64,000 bases of DNA from Lineus longissimus (Eukaryota; Nemertea; Pilidiophora; Heteronemertea; Lineidae). The notes beneath the pieces are model-generated. The model was not told the origin of the DNA. It saw only the letters and a list, made by a program, of their open reading frames with translations, and ran no database searches. Location of the stretch: NCBI RefSeq assembly GCF_910592395.1, contig NC_088322.1, positions 2,418,001-2,482,000 of the forward strand. The letters are read 5' to 3'. The position numbers and the translations under genes are program-made. This document shows, one piece after another, positions 32,533 to 45,093 of this stretch. Numbering within the stretch: position 1 is the first letter of the stretch; each line of letters begins with the position of its first letter.

Positions 32533-32600
32533 CCCAGTGAAGGATTCGAACCCACGGCCAAAAGATGTCTCCAGATCGGCGAAGAAGAAGTGACCGCCAA
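32533..32600 (-). tRNA. tRNA-like remnant (B box, Leu-like 3' half)
   Basis: On the minus strand TCTGGAGAC...GTGGGTTCGAATCC resembles the variable and T arms of tRNA-Leu, with a perfect B box (GGTTCGAATCC). The 5' half with an A box is not convincing, so this is a fragment or a SINE head. Confidence 0.33.
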
Positions 32601-33134
32601 GTGAGGCCACACATCAGCAAACACCAGCTGCCAATGATCATGCAGCCAATCGAACTCCGAGAATTATTTTAAGTGTCAGTTTAGTTTGGGAATTATAAAT
32701 CCTCGTATGACATCTTTCCCCTTGGGGCATCTCCAACCAGGACATGTCCATAAATGTCCTGTAGGGGCTGATGTCTTGGGGGGGGGGGGGGGGGGGGCAG
32801 ATGTCAAGGGACGGAAGAGGGACTGAGTGACTGAATCTAAAAAACTGCACATGTGCGAAATTCCGATTGTTGACAGACTACCATATGACATCTGACATTG
32901 GCCAATTAAATCTCAGGTCATTTTGCATGCTATGAAACTTCCGCGGGTCCTTTAAATATCAAAATCAATCGCGGGGACCAATCTTCAGTGGCCATGGCTG
33001 GGGGGGGGGGGGGGCACATCCTTCCACATACCGTAGCTGGGTATGGGAAGGCCGAGCTAAAACCTCTGCTGTTGCAGCGGTAGCCCGGAGACCAGGATCA
33101 TGGGATTCCGTATTTTAGCAAAATCCATAGCAAC

Positions 33135-33189
33135 GATCGCGTCATCGAGCCATCGCGTCGTCGAGTCATCGAGTCGAATACCACAAGCC
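33135..33189 (-). repeat. 55-bp inverted repeat, right copy
   Basis: The reverse complement of 26632-26686 with one difference. Outer ends read GGCTTGTGG in both copies, as expected of terminal inverted repeats 6.56 kb apart. No clear 9-bp target duplication is seen. Confidence 0.75.
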
Positions 33190-33254
33190 GTTGGGGCTCC
33201 AACGCCGTGGCTTGACCTGGCCGTAGGCACTCAGGCTACTATTTTGGCTAGCGC

Positions 33255-33413
33255 TTGAAATCTTAGGGCTATTAGAACTCCCTCAAAACGAAATTGATAC
33301 CATGCAATTTCATGGGTGGGATGCAGTTCCCTGGAGAAACGAGAATTGCATTCCATCATTGAATTTTGGATTCACTTCATTTTGAAGGATTTCTAATTGC
33401 TCTAAGATTTCAC
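33255..33413. mobile_element. Small fold-back MITE, ~158 bp
   Basis: Arms of about 38 bp (tgaaatcttagggctattag on the left; ctaattgctctaagatttca on the right) with a partly palindromic core. Confidence 0.6.
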
Positions 33414-36400
33414 GTTCTATTATAGACAACATGGTGGTGCTTTATAGCTGAATATAACTTCCCCGTACCAATCTGAAGGAACAACGGCGCAAGAGCAAAT
33501 CTTGCCACAACTGTGACAAAATCACCCCCCCCCCCCCCCCCCCATCTTCTAGGCCTACCTACTCCTTCTTTTCTCACCATGGATGTATACCGCCATGATC
33601 TCACCAACATTTTACTACCATCACCATGCATCAGCAGATATGTAGGCCTGTCGCGTTGTAAGCAATACTCGAGGTTTTTTTCATTAAATGGGTCAACATC
33701 CACTCTTTTTTCAGATCGGAATGCTGCTCCAGGCGTATACACTAAAATCGCAATGATAAGAAAATTAACTCTTTTTACCCTAGGCATTGGACCGACGAGA
33801 ATTCTAAAGCCATGGCTCGAAACATTGGGGTCGATGTGCCGATGTAAAAGTAAAAAGTGTCCCCCCGGAAAAAGTATCTAGACTTATTGTACAAAATTAA
33901 TTCTGATTACGACATTAACCTCTACACCGGTATGATAAATGGATAAAAAATGCCTCTATTCATTCGACAACAAATATGGGAAACTACAGGGTGTTTTAAA
34001 AGACGGGTAATCAAAGTTCGGGGGCAATAATGAGGCGACAAGTGTAGGAGTGGTCATGCCTTCAGCACACGATTGATCTCGGTCACTGCCGTAGTGATCT
34101 ATATCAGGCGTAAAGTACAGTAGTGGTCATGCCGTCTGCTCGTGATTGATCTCGGTCACTGCCGTAGTGGTCTATATCAGGTGTCAAGTACAGTAGTGGT
34201 CATGCCGTCTGCACACAATTGATCTCGGTCACTGCCAAAGTGGTCTATATCAGGTGTCAAGTACAGTAGTGGTCATGCCGTCTACTCACGATTGATCTTA
34301 GTCACCGCCGTGATGGTCTATATAAGGTGACAAGTACAGTAGTGGTCATGCCGTCTGCTCACAATTGATCTCTGTCACTGCTGTAGTGGTCTATATAAGG
34401 TGACAAGTACAGTAGTGGTCACGCCGTCTGCTCACAATTGATCTCGGTCACAGCCGTAGTGGTCTACATAAGGTGTCAAATACAGCAGTGGTCATGCCGT
34501 CTGCTCACAATTGATCTCGGTCACTGCCGTAGTGGTCTATATAAGGTGTCAAGTACAGTAGTGGTCATATGGTCTGCTCACGATTGATCTCGGTCACCAC
34601 CGAGATAGTCTGTATCAGGTGACAAGTACAGTAGTGGTCATGCCACCTGCTCACGATTAATCTCGGTCACTGCTAAAGTGGTCTATATCAGATGGCAAGA
34701 ACAGTAGTGGTCATGATTTCTCCACATGACTGATCTCGGTCACTGCTGTAGTGGTCTATATAAGGTGTCAAGTACAGTAGTGGTCATGCCGTCTGCTAAC
34801 GATTGATCTCGGTCACTGCCGTAGTGATCTTTATAAGGTGTCAAGTACAGTAGTGGTCATGCTGTCTGCTCACGATTGATCTCGGTCACTGCCGTAGTGG
34901 TCTATATAAGGTGTCAAGTACAGTGGTGGTCATGCCGTCTGCTAACGATTGATCTCGGTCACTGCCGTAGCGGTCCATATAAGGTGTCAGGTACAGTAGT
35001 GGTCATGCCGTCTGCTCACGATTGATCTCGGTCACTGCCCTAGTGATCTATATCAGGCGTAAAGTACAGTAGTGGTCATGCCGTCTGCTCGTGATTGATC
35101 TCGGTCACCGCCGTGATGGTCTATATAAGGTGTCAAATACAGCAGTGGTCATGCCGTCTGCTCACAATTGATCTCGGTCACTGCCGTAGTGGTCTATATA
35201 AGGTGTCAAGTACAGTAGTGGTCATATGGTCTGCTCACGATTGATCTCGGTCACCACCGTGAAAGTCTGTATCAGGTGACAAGTACAGTAGTGGTTATGC
35301 CGTCTGCTCACGTTTGATCTCGGTCACTGCCGTAGTGGTCTATATAAGGTGTCAGGTACAGTAGTGGTCATGCCGTCTGCTCACGATTGATCTCGGTCAC
35401 TGCCGTAGTGGTCTATATAAGGTGTCAAGTACAGTGGTGGTCATGCCGTCTGCTCACAATTGATCTCGGTCACTGCCGTAGCGGTCTATATAAGGTGTCA
35501 GGTACAGTAGTGGTCATGCCGTCTGCTCACGATTGATCTCGGTCACTGCCCTAGTGATCTATATCAGGCGTAAAGTACAGTAGTGGTCATGATTTCTGCA
35601 CATGACTGATCTCGGTCACTGCTGTAGTGGTCTATATAAGGTGTCAAGTACAGTAGTGGTCATGTTGTCTGCTCACGATTAATCTCGGTCACTGCTAAAG
35701 TGGTCTATATCAGATGGCAAGTACAGTTGTGGTCATGATTTCTGCACATGACTGATCTCGGTCACTGCCGTAGTGGTCTATATTAGGTGTCAAGTACAGT
35801 AGTGGTCATGCCATCTGCTAACGATTGATCTCGATCACTGCCGTAGTGATCTTTATAGGGTGTAAAGTACAGTAGTGGCGATGTTGTCTGCTCATGATTG
35901 ATCTCAGCCACCGCCGTGATGGTCCATAAGGTGACAAGTACAGTAGTGGTCATGCCATCTGCTCACGATTAATCTCGGTCACTGCCGTAGTGATCTTTAT
36001 AGGGTGTAAAGTACAGTAGTGGCGATGTTGTCTGCTCATGATTGATCTCAGCCAACGCCGTGATGGTCCATAAGGCGACAAGTACAGTAGTGGTCATGCC
36101 ATCTGCTCACGATTGATCTCGGTCACTGCCGTAGTGGTCTATATAAGGTCTCAAGTACAGTAGTGGTCATGCCGTCTGCTCACGATTGATCTCGGTCACT
36201 GCCGTAGTGGTCTATATAAGGTGTCAAGTACAGTAGTGGTCATGCCGTCTGCTCACGATTGATCTTGGTCATTGCCGTAGTGGTCTATATTAGGTGTCAA
36301 GTACAGTAGTGGTCATGCCGTCTGCTAACGATTGATCTCGATCACTGCCGTAGTGATCTTTATAGGGTGTAAAGTACAGTAGTGGCAATGTTGTCTGCTC

Positions 36401-36513
36401 ATGATTGATCTCAGCCACCGCCGTGATGGTCCATAAGGTGACAAGTACAGTAGTGGTCATGCCGTCTGCTCACGATTGATCTTGGTCATTGCCGTAGTGG
36501 TCTATATTAGGTG

Positions 36514-38023
36514 TCAAGTACAGTAGTGGTCGTGCCATCTGCTCACGATTGATCTCGGTCACTGCCGTAGTGATCTTTATAGGGTGTAAAGTACAGTAGT
36601 GGCGATGTTGTCTGCTCATGATTGATCTCAGCCACCGCCGTGATGGTCCATAAGGTGACAAGTACAGTAGTGGTCATGCCATCTGCTCACGATTAATCTC
36701 GGTCACTGCCGTAGTGATCTTTATAGGGTGTAAAGTACAGTAGTGGCGATGTTGTCTGCTCATGATTGATCTCAGCCAACGCCGTGATGGTCCATAAGGC
36801 GACACGTACAGTAGTGGTCATGCCATCTGCTCATGATTGATCTCGGTCACTGCCATAGTGGTCTATATAAGGTCTCAAGTACAGTAGTGGTCATGCCGTC
36901 TGCTCACGATTGATCTCGGTCACTGCCGTAGTGGTCTATATAAGGTGTCAAGTACAGTAGTGGTCATGCCGTCTGCTCACGATTGATCTTGGTCACTGCC
37001 GTAGTGGTCTATATTAGGTGTCAAGTACAGTAGTGGTCATGCCGTCTGCTAACGATTGATCTCGATCACTGCCGTAGTGATCTTTATAGGGTGTAAAGTA
37101 CAGTAGTGGCGATGTTGTCTGCTCATGATTGATCTCAGCCACCGCCGTGATGGTCCATAAGGTGACAAGTACAGTGGCGGTCATGCCGTCTGCTCACAAT
37201 TGATATCGGTCACTGCCGTAGTGGTCTATATAAGGTGTCAGGTACAGTAGTGGTCATGCCGTCTGCTCACGATTGATCTCGGTCACTGCCGTAGTGGTCA
37301 ATATAAGGTGTCAAGTACAGTAGTGGTCATGCCGTCTGCTCACGATTGATCTCGGTCACCTCTTTGATGGTCCATAAGGTGACAAGTACAGTAGTGGTCA
37401 TGCCGTCTGCTCGCAATTGATCCTGGTCACTGACGAAGTGATCTTTATAGGGTGTCAAGTACGATAGTGGTCATGTTGTCTGCTCATGATTGATCTCAGC
37501 CACCGCCCTGATGGTCTATATAAGGTGACAAGTACAGTGGCGGTCATGCCGTCTGCTCACAATTGATATCGGTCACTGCCGTAGTGGTCTATATAAGGTG
37601 TCAGGTACAATAGTGGTCATGCAGTCTGCTCACGATTGATCTCGGTCACTGCCGTAGTGGTCTATATAAGGTGTCAAGTACAGTGGCGGTCATGCCGTCT
37701 GCTCACGATTGATCTCGGTCACTGACGTAGTGGTCTATATAAGGTGTCAGGTACAATAGTGGTCATGCCGTCTCCTCACGTTTGATCTCGGTCACTGCCG
37801 TAGTGGTCTATATAAGGTGTCAGGTACAGTAGTGGTTATGCCGTCTGCTCACGTTTGATCTCGGTCACTGCCGTAGTGGTCTATATAAGGTGTCAAGTAC
37901 AGTAGTGGTCATGCCGTCTGCTAACGATTGATCTCGGTCACTGCCGTAGTGATCTTTATAAGGTGTCAAGTGCAGTAGTGGTCATGCTGTCTGCTCACGA
38001 TTGATCTCGGTCACTGCCGTAGT
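36514..38023. repeat. Higher-order duplication inside the satellite (partner 38544-40053)
   Basis: About 1.51 kb recurs at an offset of exactly 2030 bp, including variant-specific words such as gcgacacgtacag and ttgatcctggtcactgacg. Another block, 38024-38785, recurs at 41874-42635 (offset 3850). Confidence 0.85.
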
Positions 38024-41000
38024 GATCTTTATAGGGTGTAAAGTACAGTAGTGGCAATGTTGTCTGCTCATGATTGATCTCAGCCACCGCCGTGATGGTC
38101 CATAAGGTGACAAGTACAGTAGTGGTCATGCCATCTGCTCACGATTGATCTCGGTCACTGCCGTAGTGATCTTTAAAGGGTGTAAGGTACAGTAGTGGCG
38201 ATGTTGTCTGCTCATGATTGATCTCAGCCACCGCCGTGATGGTCTATTTAAGGTGACAAGTACAGTGGTGGTCATGCCGTCTGCTCACAATTGATCTCGG
38301 TCACTGCCGTAGTGGTCTATATTAGGTGTCAAGTACAGTAGTGGTCATGCCGTCTGCTCACGATTTATCTCGGTCACCTCTTTGATGGTCCATAAGGTGA
38401 CAAGTACAGTAGTGGTCATGCCGTCTGCTCGCAATTGATCTCGGTCACTGACGAAGTGATCTTTATAGGGTGTCAAGTACGATAGTGGTCATGTTGTCTG
38501 CTCATGATTGATCTCAGCAACCGCCGTGATGGTCCATAAGGTGACAAGTACAGTAGTGGTCGTGCCATCTGCTCACGATTGATCTCGGTCACTGCCGTAG
38601 TGATCTTTATAGGGTGTAAAGTACAGTAGTGGCGATGTTGTCTGCTCATGATTGATCTCAGCCACCGCCGTGATGGTCCATAAGGTGACAAGTACAGTAG
38701 TGGTCATGCCATCTGCTCACGATTAATCTCGGTCACTGCCGTAGTGATCTTTATAGGGTGTAAAGTACAGTAGTGGCGATGTTGTCTGCTCATGATTGAT
38801 CTCAGCCAACGCAGTGATTGTCCATAAGGCGACACGTACAGTAGTGGTCATGCCATCTGCTCACGATTGATCTCGGTCACTGCCATAGTGGTCTATATAA
38901 GGTCTCAAGTACAGTAGTGGTCATGCCGTCTGCTCACGATTGATCTCGGTCACTGCCGTAGTGGTCTATATAAGGTGTCAAGTACAGTAGTGGTCATGCC
39001 GTCTGCTCACGATTGATCTTGGTCACTGCCGTAGTGGTCTATATTAGGTGTCAAGTACAGTAGTGGTCATGCCGTCTGCTAACGATTGATCTCGATCACT
39101 GCCGTAGTGATCTTTATAGGGTGTAAAGTACAGTAGTGGCGATGTTGTCTGCTCATGATTGATCTCAGCCACCGCCGTGATGGTCCATAAGGTGACAAGT
39201 ACAGTGGCGGTCATGCCGTCTGCTCACAATTGATATCGGTCACTGCCGTAGTGGTCTATATAAGGTGTCAGGTACAGTAGTGGTCATGCCGTCTGCTCAC
39301 GATTGATCTCGGTCACTGCCGTAGTGGTCAATATAAAGTGTCAAGTACAGTAGTGGTCATGCCGTCTGCTCACGATTGATCTCGGTCACCTCTTTGATGG
39401 TCCATAAGGTGACAAGTACAGTAGTGGTCATGCCGTCTGCTCGCAATTGATCCTGGTCACTGACGAAGTGATCTTTATAGGGTGTCAAGTACGATAGTGG
39501 TCATGTTGTCTGCTCATGATTGATCTCAGCCACCGCCCTGATGGTCTATATAAGGTGACAAGTACAGTGGCGGTCATGCCGTCTGCTCACAATTGATATC
39601 GGTCACTGCCGTAGTGGTCTATATAAGGTGTCAGGTACAATAGTGGTCATGCAGTCTGCTCACGATTGATCTCGGTCACTGCCGTAGTGGTCTATATAAG
39701 GTGTCAAGTACAGTGGCGGTCATGCCGTCTGCTCACGATTGATCTCGGTCACTGACGTAGTGGTCTATATAAGGTGTCAGGTACAATAGTGGTCATGCCG
39801 TCTCCTCACGTTTGATCTCGGTCACTGCCGTAGTGGTCTATATAAGGTGTCAGGTACAGTAGTGGTTATGCCGTCTGCTCACGTTTGATCTCGGTCACTG
39901 CCGTAGTGGTCTATATAAGGTGTCAAGTACAGTAGTGGTCATGCCGTCTGCTAACGATTGATCTTGGTCACTGCCGTAGTGATCTTTATAAGGTGTCAAG
40001 TGCAGTAGTGGTCATGCTGTCTGCTCACGATTGATCTCGGTCACTGCCGTAGTGGTCTATATATGGTGTCAAGTACAGTGGTGGTCATGCCGTCTGCTCA
40101 CAATTGATCTCGGTCACTGCCGTAGCGGTCTATATAAGGTGTCAGGTACAGTAGTGGTCATGCCGTCTGCTCACGATTGATCTCGGTCACTGCCCTAGTG
40201 ATCTATATCAGGCGTAAAGTACAGTAGTGGTCATGATTTCTGCACATGACTGATCTCGGTCACTGCTGTAGTGGTCTATATAAGGTGTCAAGTGCAGTAG
40301 TGGTCATGTTGTCTGCTCACGATTAATCTCGGTCACTGCTAAAGTGGTCTATATCAGATGGCAAGTACAGTTGTGGTCATGCCGTCTGCTAACGATTGAT
40401 CTCGGTCACTGCCGTAGTGATCTTTATAGGGTGTAAAGTACAGTAGTGGCGATGTTGTCTGCTCATGATTGATCTCAGCCACCGCCGTAAAGGTCTATAT
40501 TAGGTGACAAGTAAAGTGGTGGTCATGCCGTCTGCACACAATTGATCTCGGTCACTGCCAAAGTGGTCTATATAAGGTGTCAAGTACAGTAGTGATCATG
40601 CCGTCTGCTTACGATTGATCTCGGTCACTGCCGTAGTGGTCTATATAAGGTGTCAAGTACAGTAGTGGTCATGCCGTCTGCTAACGATTGATCTCGGTCA
40701 CTGCCGTAGTGATCTTTATAAGGTGTCAAGTACAGTAGTGATCATGCCGTCTGCTCACGATTGATCTCGGTCACTGCCGTAGTGGTCTATATAAGGTGTC
40801 AAGTACAGTAGTGATCATGCCGTCTGCTAACGATTGATCTCGGTCACTGCCGTAGTGATCTTTATAATGTGTCAAGTACAGTAGTGGTCATGCTGTCTGC
40901 TCACGATTGATCTCGGTCACCGCCGTATTGTCTATATAAGGTGTCAAGTACAGTGGTGGTCATGCCGTCTGCTCACGATTCATCTCCGTCACCTCCTTGA

Positions 41001-44000
41001 TGGTCTATATAAGGTGTCAGGTACAGTAGTGGTCATGCCGTCTGCTCACGATTCATCTCCGTCACCTCCTTGATGATCTATATAAGGTGTCAGGTACAGT
41101 AGTGGTCATGCCGTCTGCTCACGATTCATCTTGGTCACCTCCGTGATGGTCTATATAAGGTGACAAGTACAGTAGTGGTCATGCCGTCTGCTCACAATTG
41201 ATCTCTGTCACTGCCGAAGTGGTCTATATAAAGTGTCAAGTGCAGTAGTGGACATACCGTCTGCTCACGATTGATCTCGGTCACTGCCGTAGTGGTCTAT
41301 ATTAGGTGTCAAGTACAGTAGTGGTCATGCCAACTGCTAACGATTGATCTCGATCACTGCCGTAGTGAACTTTATAGGGTGTAAAGTACAGTAGTGGCGA
41401 TGTTGTCTGCTCATGATTGATCTCAGCCACCGCCGTGATGGTCCATAACGTGACAAGTACAGTAGTGGTCATGCCATCTGCTCACGATTAATCTCGGTCA
41501 CTGCCGTAGTGATCTTTATAGGGTGTAAAGTACAGTAGTGGCGATGTTGTCTGCTCATGATTGATCTCAGCCAACGCCGTGATGGTCCATAAGGCGACAA
41601 GTACAGTAGTGGTCATGCCATCTGCTCACGATTGATCTCGGTCACTGCCGTAGTGGTCTATATAAGGTCTCAAGTACAGTATTGGTCATGCCGTCTGCTC
41701 ACGATTGATCTCGGTCACTGCCGTAGTGGTCTATATAAGGTGTCAAGTACAGTAGTGGTCATGCCGTCTGCTCACGATTGATCTTGGTCACTGCCGTAGT
41801 GGTCTATATTAGGTGTCAAGTGCAGTAGTGGTCATGCCGTCTGCTAACGATTGATCTCGATCACTGCCGTAGTGATCTTTATAGGGTGTAAAGTACAGTA
41901 GTGGCAATGTTGTCTGCTCATGATTGATCTCAGCCACCGCCGTGATGGTCCATAAGGTGACAAGTACAGTAGTGGTCATGCCATCTGCTCACGATTGATC
42001 TCGGTCACTGCCGTAGTGATCTTTAAAGGGTATAAAGTACAGTAGTGGCGATGTTGTCTGCTCATGATTGATCTCAGCCACCGCCGTGATGGTCTATTTA
42101 AGGTGACAAGTACAGTGGTGGTCATGCCGTCTGCTCACAATTGATCTCGGTCACTGCCGTAGTGGTCTATATTAGGTGTCAAGTACAGTAGTGGTAATGC
42201 CGTCTGCTCACGATTTATTTCGGTCACCTCTTTGATGGTCCATAAGGTGACAAGTACAGTAGTGGTCATGCCGTCTGCTCGCAATTGATCTCGGTCACTG
42301 ACGAAGTGATCTTTATAGGGTGTCAAGTACGATAGTGGTCATGTTGTCTGCTCATGATTGATCTCAGCTACCGCCGTGATGGTCCATAAGGTGACAAGTA
42401 CAGTAGTGGTCATGCCATCTGCTCACGATTGATCTCGGTCACTGCCGTAGTGATCTTTATAGGGTGTAAAGTACAGTAGTGGCGATGTTGTCTGCTCATG
42501 ATTGATCTCAGCCACCGCCGTGATGGTCCATAAGGTGACAAGTACAGTAGTGGTCATGCCATCTCCTCACGATTAATCTCGGTCACTGCCGTAGTGATCT
42601 TTATAGGGTGTAAAGTACAGTAGTGGCGATGTTGTCTGCTCACGATTGATCTCGGTCACTGCCGTAGTGATCTTTAAAGGGTGTAAAGTACAGTAGTGGC
42701 GATGTTGTCTGCTCATGATTGATCTCAGCCACCGCCGTGATGGTCAATTTAAGGTGACAAGTACAGTGGTGGTCATGCCGTCTGCTCACAATTGATCTCG
42801 GTCACTGCCGTAGTGGTCTATATTAGGTGTCAAATACAGTAGTGGTCATACCGTCTGCTCACGATTGATCTCGGTCAATGCCGTAGTGATCTTTAAAGGG
42901 TGTAAAGTACAGTACTGGCGATGTTGTCTGCTCATGATTTATCTCAGCCACCGCCGTGATGGTCTATTTAAGGTGACAAGTACAGTGGTGGTCATGCCGT
43001 CTGCTCACAATTGATCTCGGTCACTGCCGTAGTGGTCTATATTAGGTGTCAAGTACAGTAGTGGTCATGCCGTCTGCTCACGATTTATCTCGGTCACCTC
43101 TTTGATGGTCCATAAGGTGACAAGTACAGTAGTGGTCATGCCGTCTGCTCGCAATTGATTTCGGTCACTGACGAAGTGATCTTTATAGGGTGTCAAGTAC
43201 GATAGTGGTCATGTTGTCTGCTCATGATTGATCTCAGCCACCGCCCTGATGGTCTATATAAGGTGACAAGTACAGTGGCGGTCATGCCGTCTGCTCACAA
43301 TTGATATCGGTCACTGCCGTAGTGGTCTATATAAGGTGTCAGGTACAGTAGTGGTCATGCCGTCTGCTCACGTTTGATCTCGGTCACTGCCGTAGTGGTC
43401 TATATAAGGTGTCAGGTACAATAGTGGTCATGCAGTCTGCTCACGATTGATCTCGGTCACTGCCGTAGTGGTCTATATAAGGTGTCAAGTACAGTGGCGG
43501 TCATGCCGTCTGCTCACGATTGATCTCGGTCACTGCCGTAGTGGTCTATATAAGGTGTCAGGTACAATAGTGGTCATGCCGTCTCCTCACGTTTGATCTC
43601 GGTCACTGCCGTAGTGGTCTATATAAGGTGTCAGGTACAGTAGTGGTTATGCCGTCTGCTCACGTTTGATCTCGGTCACTGCCGTAGTGGTCTATATAAG
43701 GTGTCAGGTACAATAGTGGTCATGCCGTCTGCTCACGATTGATCTCGGTCACTGCCGTAGTGGTCTATATAAGGTGTCAAGTACAGTGGCGGTTATGCCG
43801 TCTGCTCACGATTGATCTCGGTCACTGACGTAGTGGTCTATATAAGGTGTCAAGTACAGTAGTGGTCATGCCGTCTGCTCACGATTGATCTCGGTCACTG
43901 CCGTAGTGGTCTATATTAGGTGTCAAGTACAGTAGTGGTCATGCTGTCTGCTAACGATTGATCTCGGTCACTGCCGATGTGATCTTTATAGGGTGTAAAG

Positions 44001-44959
44001 TACAGTAGTGGCGATGTTGTCTGCTCATGATTGATCTCAGCCACCGCCGTGAAGGTCTATATAAGGTGACAAGTACAGTGGTGGTCATGCCGTCTGCTCA
44101 CAATTGATCTCGGTCACTGCTGTAGTGGTCTATATAAGGTGTCAGGTACAGTAGTGGTCATGCCGTCTGCTCACGATTGATCTCGGTCACTGCTGTAGTG
44201 GTCTATATAAGGTGTCAAGTACAGTAGTGGTCATGCCGTCTGCTCACGATTGATCTCGGTCACTGCCGTAGTGGTCTATATTAGGTGTCGAGTACAGTAG
44301 TGGTCATGCCGTCTGCTAACGATTGATCTTGTTCTATGCCGAAGTGGTCTATATGAAGTGTCAAGTACAGTAGTGGTCATGCCGTCTGCTAACGATTGAT
44401 CTCGGTCACTGCCGTAGTGATCTTTATAGGGTGTAAAGTACAGTAGTGGCGATGTTGTCTGCTCATGATTGATCTCAGCCACCCTCGTGAAGGTCTATAT
44501 AAGGTGACAAGTACAGTGGTGGTCATGCCGTCTGCTCACAATTGATCTCGGTCACTGCCGTAGTGGTCTATATAAGGTGTCAGGTACAGTAGTGGTCATG
44601 CCGTCTGCTCAAATTTATCTCGGTCACCTCCTTGATGGTCCATAAGGTGACAAGTACAGTAGTGGTCATGCCGTCTGCTTCCAATTGATCTCGGTCACTG
44701 TCGAAGTGGTCTATATGAAGTGTCAAGTACAGTAGTGGTCATTGTCTGCTCACGATTGATCTCGGTCACTGCCGTAGTGGTCTATATAAGGTGTCAGGTA
44801 CAGTAGTGGTCATGCCGTCTGCTCACGATTATCTCGGTCACCTCTTTGTTGGTCCATAAGGTGACAAGTACAGTAGTGGTCATGCCGTCTGCTCGCAATT
44901 GATCTCGGTCACTGCCGAAGTGATCTTTATAGGGTGTCAAGTACGATAGTGGTCATGCT

Positions 44960-45093
44960 GTCTGTGTATGAAAAGTTATGTGTAAAAAAAGTTATCCTTG
45001 CTGCATGTGCCAATTTTGTCTCAAATGTCATTGGACAGCAATTTTGTACCATATACAGAAAATAATTGACAATATTCAATTCCAAAGAGGCCC
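44960..45093. other. Non-satellite insert in the array, ~130 bp
   Basis: AT-rich unique sequence (gtgtatgaaaagttatgtgt ... ttccaaagaggcc) interrupts the array between normal units. No clear inverted ends. Confidence 0.75.

Noticed and set aside
26632-33189. 9-bp target duplication around the 55-bp inverted repeats
   Set aside because: Flanking 9-mers (gttcgccgt and gttggggct) match at only five positions, so no duplication is claimed.
33410-33881. Overlapping ORFs on both strands across a C19 tract
   Set aside because: Their glycine or proline runs come from the homopolymer; no other signal.
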